Assembly: GCA_977006965.1 (NCBI GenBank)
Contig: OZ345357.1
Coordinates: forward strand, 310,001-374,000
Reading direction: 5' to 3'
DNA from: Phymatolithon calcareum
Taxonomy: Eukaryota > Rhodophyta > Florideophyceae > Hapalidiales
Length of the DNA: 64,000 nucleotides
The notes beneath the pieces are model-generated. The model saw only the letters and a program-made list of their open reading frames with translations, was not told the DNA's origin and did not search any database. Shown in pieces: positions 56,425 through 64,000 of the stretch; positions within the stretch are counted from its first letter, which is position 1; each line of letters begins with the position of its first letter. The position numbers were made by a program, and so were the translations under genes.

Positions 56425-57006
56425 ATTTATTTGCACGCGCCTCGCGATGCATCGCGAGGCGTCAAGCGTGGACTCCGATACCTCGCCGGTAGTACCAGCC
56501 TCAGCATTCACTACTGTCACAACGGCAAACTAGATGCATCATCTCTTACTGCGGCCGTTGACGCCGACTGGGGTCTAGATCTTGAGAAACGGAGGTCTAC
56601 AACAGGATACCTTATCTGCGTCAACAACTCTCCCGTCCATTGGAAAAGTGGTTGACAAACAGTCATCACCTTGTCATCCGGTGAAGCTAAGTACGTCACA
56701 TTATCGTCCTGCAGCCGAGAGGTCTCTTCGATGTGCAAACTGTACTGGAAGATGTGCCGCAAAACATCCTGGTCCGAACACACGATGTTTAGACTAACAA
56801 CGATACTTGTCGACAGCACCACCGCTGCGAAGATCGCATCCAAAACGCTCCATTCCCCTCGAATCAAGCACATCGATCTGAGACACCATCACGTTCGCGA
56901 ACTTATCACCTGGGGGGTCATCAGCACAGAGTACGTCAGAACAAATGACCAACCAGCCGATGAAGGTGATGACACACGAGACCTTGAAGCGCTTCTCGCA
57001 CCTTAG
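56425..57006 (+). pseudogene. Ty1/copia polyprotein RNase H domain
   Basis: One frame from about 56431 to the TAG at 57004-57006, interrupted only by a TGA at 56653-56655. Motifs in order: GVKRGLRYLAGS, VDADWGLD (first Asp), RRSTTGYLICVNNSPVHWKS, TLSSGEAKYVTLS (Glu), ILVDSTTAAKIASK (second Asp position, usually DN), SPRIKHIDLRHHHVRE, and QPADEGDDTRDLEALL. This is the C-terminal end of a copia-type Pol. No reverse transcriptase or LTR was found. The left edge is a 22-bp perfect palindrome, GCCTCGCGATG and complement (56439-56460), which overlaps the first codons. Confidence 0.85.
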
Positions 57007-58164
57007 CAACATGAGCTCGTAACATCCATCGCGCTCGCATCGCAGCCATTGTGCCCAGCTTCCATGCAACTTTCTCCCCCTGACACAGTTGCCGATACAC
57101 ACCCCTCATGCCCAGGACCACAGTGCTGTTCTTGTTCGCCACTCCACATTCGTCACCACTGTTTCCGTCACGCTCAAAAAATCGCTGCCACATCACCGCC
57201 GGTACGCTCCATCATCGCCACGCTGCCGTCGACACGCTCTACGATCATTGCCACGCTGCCACCGCCCGAATTTTCACCATCCACCGCGCCGCCGTGCACC
57301 ACCGCCATGCTGTGGTCGCTGTTTGCGGCACGCGAAAAGAAAGCCACCTTGACACAACCGGAAGATAGGGCTTGCTGGGACTTCGTGCGCTGGAGGATGC
57401 AGTCCATGGAAATGTCGCAGATTATATGCTGCTGAATATTTGGAACTATTTTGAAATTTCTGCTGAATCTTGGCAATTATTTGAAATGCTGCCGCCGCTT
57501 TACGAAATGTTTGAAATGTTGAATTGATTGATAAATGTGACTATTGATGATATATGCTGATGCTGAAATTTTGATTGTTATGCTGATTAATGATGCTGCT
57601 GTTTGATGATCGAACGAAAATATTGTGAGTGGCACCGTCGGGCCCTCATAAGGATGAAACTGACGCACGGCTCCTCCCCAAGGTTTGTGCGTGGTCATCC
57701 CCGGATCACTCCCTCGCCCTGCGATCACCCACTGAGCGAAACCATTCCCGGATGGGTTCATCGACAGCTACTGGTAACAGATGTTCGGAATAATGCTTTT
57801 AGTCTCGACACTCCCGAGGGGACGTGCGACAGAACTAATAATACATGCTTCTGACACTGCTGGATCCGTGAGTGCCGAGATCTAATTCTCTTTCCATGTG
57901 TAACTTAGGGTTACACCTCCGGAGAATTCTCTGCAATCTCGAGTGAACTACAATAGAAACCTTGCTCCTGCTGTTCTCGCTAGAGAGACAGATAGAGAAT
58001 TTCCTACTGCTACTCGAATTCTGACAACGTAACATTCACAGAAAGCCGCGGAGCAGGCATAAGAAATTGGTGGGCCGTGGACGGAGAGGGTGAACCATCA
58101 TGATTCACAGCGTGAACCTATTTTTTTAAAAATACTTAAAGTAGATATCGCCGATTGGTCTCGA
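57007..58164. other. no gene recognised
   Basis: 57080-57360 is CCGCC/CACCGC-rich and gives overlapping proline/histidine frames on all plus frames, a low-complexity artefact. 57420-57610 is a degenerate TGCTGAAAT/TTTGAAATG simple sequence. If a copia LTR follows the RNase H remnant it should be here, but I see no paired repeat. Confidence 0.45.
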
Positions 58165-60727
58165 CTAGTGTCTAGTTTACAGAAATTTTTCCTCAATTGA
58201 GGGGCACTTTTCCCTCAATTGAGGTAACGTAAATCATTTAATTTTTGCGCATGAAAGCTACTCACTATCGGGCACATCAAAAGCGTCAAGCTCATGGATG
58301 TCTTCCACATGCTTCGCGAAGCAATTCCTGCCAGTAGACGTGCCGCAAATGAATATTGCGGCACCATCTAGCCTGTTACATGATGAGCACACCAGCGTTG
58401 TATTCTTGACTTTGCAGACCCTGCAGTTCTTTTGCGAAGCAAAATTAGTCATCATGCCATCCGCAGTCTTCCTTTTATTTCTCGTGGGGGTTAAGTGGGT
58501 TCCAACACCGCTCCCGGAGACAAAAGTACTTTCAGGAGTGGTTGAGCGGCGACGAGTATTACGCGAATCGAACGAGTTATTGACCTTCGTTGCGTCATGT
58601 GATCCTGATACTCTGCATGCGCACCGGAGAATAAAAGCCAGCTGTCAACCACACAAATCGCCAAAAGAGATGTGTTAACGCGGAACGACCAGTCCAGGGT
58701 GTTGACTTTATTTTCAAGATCCAAACTCTCTTGGCGGCACCGATTGTGCTCGTCGATTTGCGGACACGCAGAGTAGTACGTCTCGAATACCTCGGGCTGG
58801 GGCACGGACAGCTCAACACGAGACGGTCCTTCTTCAAGCTGACGCCAACGCACACGATTGTGCGGTTTTCCTTCCAGTGTCGTAGAGGTAGTCGAAATAA
58901 AATAGCGGCGATCCTGGTCAACCCAAAGAGCCGCCATCATTAACGGCTCACCGTTCAAGGATTTTCGAACGAGAGAAACACATTGACCTCTTTCTGAAAT
59001 CTCAATTCTTGATAGGTAGTCCATGGGATACTTCTTAGTCGCCGTTTTGATGACTCCAACGAATTTTAGGCCCAAACGAAGAAGCATCTCTGCAGATTCA
59101 ACACTCGCAAAGTAAGAATCCGCGCAGACAATGCGCCTTATGCCAGAGTATGCGACAACAAGACGGCGTAAAACTGCTGTACCATGGGCCATTTCGCCTT
59201 CGAAATCCTTTTTCTTCTCGTCTTCTGCGGTTGTAAAGAGCTCGAGATGCAGCATTATCCCACTTCTTCCACATGCAGAGTTCTGTATCTCGCAATCGTT
59301 CTCCGGCTTACGGTTAATCGCAATGTACTGAGGTAGTCCGACATGAAGCCAATGACCTCCGTTGCCATACCAGCGATATATGGACTCATCAACGCAAATG
59401 AGGTCCGACGGCGACACATTGCGCTTTCGGTGCTCGTTTATGGCATCGACAAAATCTTGAACGAGCGCCCAGCGGTACTGCGCAGAAGACATGCTGCCTC
59501 TTTCACTAGGTTGTATGCTGAATGTAACGCACCGAAGGTATGCGGTGAACCTGTCTCTTGACATCCCAGTGTTTGAAAAACAAGGAGCCGGAATGTATTT
59601 GTTCTGCCTGGTAATCTGCCATAGATCTGTCTTAGCGCCGAACTCAAATCTTGTCATGAGGACAAGGATTCCGAAAAACTTAATCAGCTCTGTGACCGTA
59701 GTCTCTTTTCGCGCGATTCGTTTCAGCTTCGCGGACGTCCATGCTGCTATTTTTCGAAGGTGACCTTGCGGAAACATGGTCATAAAGCAATCATAGGGCG
59801 TGTGATGCCCAATACCACCATTTTCCGATATAAAATCTCCATGTGGAGTGCGAACTGTCCAGAACTGACGTGGAATTCGTCCCCCAATCGGGCATAGAAC
59901 TTTTCGCTCGTACCATAGCACCCCATGAGCAATAACGTTGGGTTCGCGGTCGGGTGTGATGACATCTACTTCCTCTTGCGACACCTGGTCCCAAGAGCCT
60001 TGCATGGCGTAGGCGAGAGTGCCTGGTATAGGGCGTCCATAGCTTCTGAGGGTTGTATCGAAGCTTGTGTGCCGTTTTGGAGAGCTTGTGGTTGCGACTG
60101 GGGACAATAAACTGGCATTTGGCGAAGAAGACGGACGACCACGAGTACTGTAAGCCGGATTTTGTGGTGCAGAGTTCTGCGTGCTGGGACTTGATACAAG
60201 CATTCGAGAGGACGGAGAACCTTCGTCAACCTTTCCTGCCTTGATGTTAACAATCTTGAGTGTCTTAATCTTAGTTTTCTCAGTCGGTTTCTGAACTAGG
60301 ACCCATTTCACGCGAAGCGATGTGCTTGCGCGACCATTGATTTCATTCAATAGTACCTCCAGAACTGTGCCGTTCACCTTTTTTGACTTGGAAAAGGCTC
60401 CATAGAGCCTGCAACACTCTGCGAGACTGGTCACTGATGTTGCCTTAGTGTGTACGGACGCGCCGACCACTCGGCGCGGGTCTTTTTCTCGAGACATGGC
60501 AGGTCCGCTTCTTCTAACTGAAAATTGTAATTTCGTTCCTACCGCCGAACGATGCCCATTTAAGGCCGTAGTTTGGGTACTCCTCATGCAGAACACAAGC
60601 CCGCCTTCCCAAAGTTGGCGCGAACTTTCTGTTTCGCATTCTTTCTACATACTTTTTTGAGCTTTCAAAAAGCCCCTCAATTGAGGGATTTATCCTCAAT
60701 TGAGGTGGTTAGTAAACTAGACACTAG
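58165..60727 (-). mobile_element. piggyBac-like element copy D, both ends present
   Basis: The only copy here with two intact termini. CTAGTGTCTAGTTTAC at 58165-58180 and its exact complement at 60712-60727 are 16-bp inverted repeats whose outer four bases are CTAG. Inside each end lie two CCTCAATTGAGG palindromes (58190-58225 and 60674-60705). Without the CTAGs the element is 2555 bp. It carries one transposase reading region and nothing else. The flanks, CCGATTGGTCT on both sides in inverted orientation, indicate that it landed in a pre-existing palindromic repeat. Confidence 0.9.
58258..60497 (-). pseudogene. piggyBac-like transposase (DDE_Tnp_1_7), copy D
   Basis: Long open frame from before the ATG at 60495-60497 (MSREKDPRRVVGAS, the start conserved with copy C) to about 58590. 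Counting from the left edge of the open frame at 60596, the catalytic aspartates fall at 403 (ICVDESIYRWYG), 493 (VCADSYFAS) and 615 (QIDEHNRCRQ), all present. A deletion of roughly 29 bases near 58575-58600, relative to copy C, throws the frame, and the 3' part is read in another frame. There the C-terminal cysteine-rich domain NCRVCKVKNTTLVCSSC, then GRNCFAKHVEDIHELDAFDV, ends at 58258. The transposase would cut and paste the element; this copy should not make a complete protein. Confidence 0.85.
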
Positions 60728-60728
60728 G

Positions 60729-60952
60729 CATGGATATAGTCTAGACCAATCGGATGTACCTCTCAGGGAGTTGCAGGAAATATCGATTTTAGTACTTTTT
60801 ACAGTATTAGTTATGGCATGCTCAAATAAGGGGTCATTTGAGAGCGTGTACCAGCTAACCGGCCCACTGATTAATCAGTGGGCCGGATCATGAGCTCGTT
60901 GTCAATTGAGCACCTGAGAGGTACCTCCGATTGGTCTAGACTATAGCCATGG
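60729..60952. repeat. 224-bp inverted-repeat element with an internal palindrome
   Basis: Left arm 60729-60767 and right arm 60913-60952 are complementary over ~39 bp with about three mismatches (CTAGACCAATCGG core). In the middle, CCGGCCCACTGATT and its complement form a perfect 28-bp palindrome at 60859-60886. The arm sequence CCGATTGGTCT also occurs at 58152-58162, on the far side of copy D, so D separates parts of this repeat family. Confidence 0.65.
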
Positions 60953-60955
60953 CTA

Positions 60956-63234
60956 CAGTCTCCTGCAGACTCAGTATGTTCTGCAAAATTCTAGCTCACT
61001 ATGCATATGGATAGAATAATTAGCACTTGTCGAAGCGCGTTCTAGAAACATTGCTTCATCCTTAACGCACTCGGAAGAAGAAACTAAAGCCCATGAGTAG
61101 GCTTATTTACATTAAACTCGAAGACGCTAACTCTCTCCAATATGAATGAACGTTTTGATATAATCTTAGATGGGACGATCAGCAATGAAAGACGTGTGAT
61201 GAAGACGAAAGACGTTGAAGTTGCTAATCCGTGGAATAGAAAGATTTGCGCCAAACACACTAGAAGTTTGCTCTGCGTGTTGAACATTCTAAGAATCTCA
61301 TGGCACGGGAAAGGAAGCTGTGTATGTCCGCGTGAGACGGATGGACAAGATGAACATGTCTCACCAGACTATCCATAGAACAGAACATTTCCATGCTTTG
61401 CTTGAACGTTATTCGTACTCGGAAAAGAGGAGGAATGAGTCAGAAACTTCCAAGTTCTTAAACGGTTTTTCTGAAGAACAAAATTCCCACAGTGTTTCGG
61501 TGCGAATGAAATCTTTCTTTTACGTCAAATGGGCAAGGTAATGCAGTGCCAAGAGGTCGACTGTGTTTAAGTGCAAGTTCTTCTTAGTTCCATTCCATTT
61601 TTCGCTTCAGTCACATCTACACAGCATTTTTTCTTATAAAACTTGCGCAGAATACCAATGACCGCACTTTCCCTTCCATCATTCCTTTCGAAACCCGCGA
61701 ATCGTGCAGCGGGTTTCAAGAAGTAACCACCATCTGTTTTTCTCTTAACAGATCACTTGGTCGTCTACAAATTTCAATTGCCTAATCTCTCGGTCAACAA
61801 GACTCAGAGGATTCCTTCAAGGCCTTGAAAATTCGTCGCCCATGTACGATTTTGGTTAAGAGATATGTGCCGATGGGTTTGTCGACGCATGTTCAGCTCT
61901 CTACTGAGCGATGTACACGCTGTGGCATCTGAATACATCTTATGACCATAAAGCTTTGCATGGACATGAGGGCTACAGATCACATACCACTAGCACCAAG
62001 CTTTTCGTTCAATTTTTACAATAGCAACAAACACCGAATAATCTCTAAGATCACATCGTTTGCCCGGATGGACATTTGTGTAACCTAATCCAACTGGTAC
62101 TCTCACCATGATCAAACTAGTCACTTGTGATAGCGATGGAAGCTTAGAGAGTACCTGCCTTTGACAGACTTGCATAAAATCTCCGTTTACTCCAAACATA
62201 AAACCGTAACTTTGGCGACTTTCCTTTCATGGCGCCTTAGAGACGGCGAACTGTTGCGCGCCTCCTTTCTAGAGTTTCCGCACACAGTCCGATTACTCTT
62301 AGGAACCTCCTCCCGGACAAGCACCGCTTGTCGGAGAACCGGATTGCCGTAGGTGCAGCCGTGCGATAGCTTGACTAATATTACAAAAGACTACAAACGG
62401 TGGATGGGTGGTCAGCAAATATGAAAACGCGGTCTGGCAACTCGAAGCGATATCCTGTCAACCTTCCGCAGAGAAATCAGATGTCGCACGAGTCCTTCCG
62501 GGAAACGGACAGGCGGTATACGAAAGAGCTCCTTACGCGGTCCGCTGTCTTACGCGCGATCACGTCTCGGTTTAGGCACGTTCGGGAATGCGTGCCTCCG
62601 TGTGAACGAATCTGCCAGCTTGCAATGCGTGTGCTGGAGATTAAGGTTTCTTCGGCGTCCTGCTTGAAATAGGGATTTCGATTGGTGCCGTTCTGACCCT
62701 TAAGCAGTCGTTGGCGACTGTGGGCGCCGATGAGACTGTTGCGCAGGATTTCGACCCTTCGCCGCGTGGCGCCGCGTCGTCAACCACCGCCGGGCGTGCG
62801 CGCCCGTAAATTTGAAGCACAGAATTTCAGCCCCTTGTCGCGCAGCGTCGCGTGGTGCAACCCGGTGCGAGGATCGCATTGAACACATCCGGAAGACGCC
62901 CCTGGCCCGGTCGTCGCTCGCCCAAGGCTTCTTCTAGGATGCCACCGGTTATGACGCCGGCACTGTGTCAAGCGCCTTCGGTTAGCGTGCGAACGTCTTT
63001 GTCAGCGCACGGGCGCTTTGGAAAAACTCTAAAGAATTTTTTCAATTTAACGCAAATCGTTTTTGGAGTTGTGGAGGTAAGTGCCGCGCAAACGTCGGAG
63101 AACAGTCTTTATTCATACGCATGGCGTTAACTGCCTTGGCTGCCGTAGCGCACGAAAAGATAACGTTCTACTTGGGTTGATTTAAGTTGTTAAACTATAA
63201 TAAACCAAAGTAGCAGTACGACAACTCGAAGGCA
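60956..63234. other. no gene recognised
   Basis: AT-rich to about 62400, then a GC- and CpG-rich block at 62680-63010. Frames 61142-61378, 62400-62672 and 62852-63130 have no recognisable motif. The GC-rich block could be the edge of a gene or another old element. Confidence 0.4.
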
Positions 63235-64000
63235 CTAGTATCTATTTTACGGAAATTTTCCCTCAATTGAGGGAAGAGATTCATTTAATTTTTTGCTCAT
63301 GAAAGTTACTCGCTATCAAGCGCATCAACAGTGCCAAGCTCATAGATGTCTTCAGCATGCCTCGTGAAGCAGTTTCTAATAGTAGAAATGTCGCAAATGT
63401 ATATTGTGTGGCACTATCAAGCGTATTACATTGTGAGAACACAATGGTCGAGGTCTTGCATTTGCAAACTCTGCTGTTGTTTTGCACAACAAAAGTAGTC
63501 ATCATGACCTCTACAATCATCCTTTTACTTTTCTTAGGGGTAACGTGGCGTCCAACATTGCTCTCGAATGTAAATATACGCTCTGGCGCGACTGAACCTC
63601 GACAAGTAATACGCTTGTCAAATGCTGTCGAAGACTTGCTCTCCCGGCACTTCACAAAACCTTCACTGTGTCATGTGTTGCTGACACTCTGCATGGTCAC
63701 CAGAGAATAACAGCTAGCTAACAACCTAGAAAATCACCAGAAGAGTTAGATGGCCCCTATGAACTATAGGCGCACTTGTTGAATCTCTGCAGAGTCAGCA
63801 CTCACTAAGTATGAATCCACATATGCAATACGCCTTATACCGGCATACGCGGCCATAAGACAGCACAGAACTGCTATTCCGTGGGCCATCTCGCCTTCAA
63901 AATCTCTTTGGCACAGTGTGCTTTCTGTGGTCATTTGTGGGATCGACATAATCTTGACCGAGGTGACCAGCGGTACTGCACAGAGCGCATGTCGCCTAAT
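63235..64000 (-). mobile_element. piggyBac-like element copy F, cut by window end
   Basis: CTAG at 63235-63238, then tip TATCTATTTTACGG, CCCTCAATTGAGGG, and the C-terminal coding region on the minus strand, closely matching copy B but without B's MITE. The frame 63949-63764 has the FEGEMAHG and VDSYLVSADSAE blocks joined exactly as in B and E, so it is of the internally deleted class. The 5' part lies beyond the window. Confidence 0.85.

Noticed and set aside
57089-57368. Pro/His-rich ORFs in three frames
   Set aside because: All plus-strand frames are open over CCGCC/CACCGC-rich DNA, which is a composition effect.
58161-58172. TTAA target site for the piggyBac-like elements
   Set aside because: No TTAA borders the tips in any copy; CTAG does.
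1-64000. CRISPR arrays, bacterial operons, rRNA or tRNA genes
   Set aside because: No regularly spaced direct repeats, no operon-like gene packing, and no rRNA or convincing tRNA cloverleaf was seen; by-eye inspection could miss a single tRNA.

Overview
The window looks like nuclear DNA of a eukaryote with few introns and many transposons. Three intact, intronless, eukaryotic-type genes sit close together at 33.5-40.1 kb: inositol-3-phosphate synthase, a taxilin-family coiled-coil protein, and a Gln/Asn/Gly-rich protein with a RanBP2-like zinc finger. A fourth probable gene of unknown function lies at 47.5-48.3 kb. Almost everything else is transposon or retrotransposon wreckage. Single-exon genes clustered in an island within a repeat sea fit a florideophyte red alga such as Chondrus or Gracilaria. 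That placement is an inference from architecture; no rRNA, organellar or lineage-specific marker is visible.

Layout. 0-3 kb: a decayed copia-type RNase H piece on the minus strand. 3-10 kb: a piggyBac-like copy (E) split by a 5.1 kb APE-type non-LTR retrotransposon with a 12-bp target duplication. 10-13 kb: inverted-repeat elements. 13-17 kb: a 552-codon minus-strand DDE transposase-like ORF of the DUF7869 kind, in GC-richer DNA. 17-19.4 kb: further non-LTR fragments. 19.7-26.5 kb: three piggyBac-like copies (A, B, C) joined end to end, with a small AT-rich MITE inside B. 26.6-31.3 kb: non-LTR fragments flanking a broken GC-rich gene of unknown function. 31.3-33.5 kb: one weak decayed reading frame. 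33.5-40.1 kb: gene island. 40.1-47.5 kb: gene-poor DNA with TACAG and ATTGCAAT motif clusters. 49-52 kb: a badly frameshifted protein-kinase pseudogene with possible armadillo-like remnants. 55-57 kb: a retrotransposon tail, a 57-bp-arm inverted repeat and a copia RNase H remnant. 58.2-60.7 kb: the most complete piggyBac-like copy (D). 60.7-61 kb: an inverted-repeat element. 63.2 kb to the end: copy F, cut by the window.

The most coherent system is the piggyBac-like family (copies A-F). Every preserved terminus is TGTCTA (TATCTA in F) next to CTAG rather than the TTAA of known piggyBac elements. Copy D has CTAG on both sides, and A and B meet at one shared CTAG. Subterminal CCCTCAATTGAGGG palindromes and a C-terminal cysteine-rich domain are shared. 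Copies C and D carry the whole DDD catalytic set, but each has a disabling lesion. Copies B, E and F share the same two internal deletions, so they look like a non-autonomous subfamily amplified in trans. A further pattern is a conserved hairpin plus (TGAA)n tail at the 3' end of several unrelated-looking retroelement fragments.
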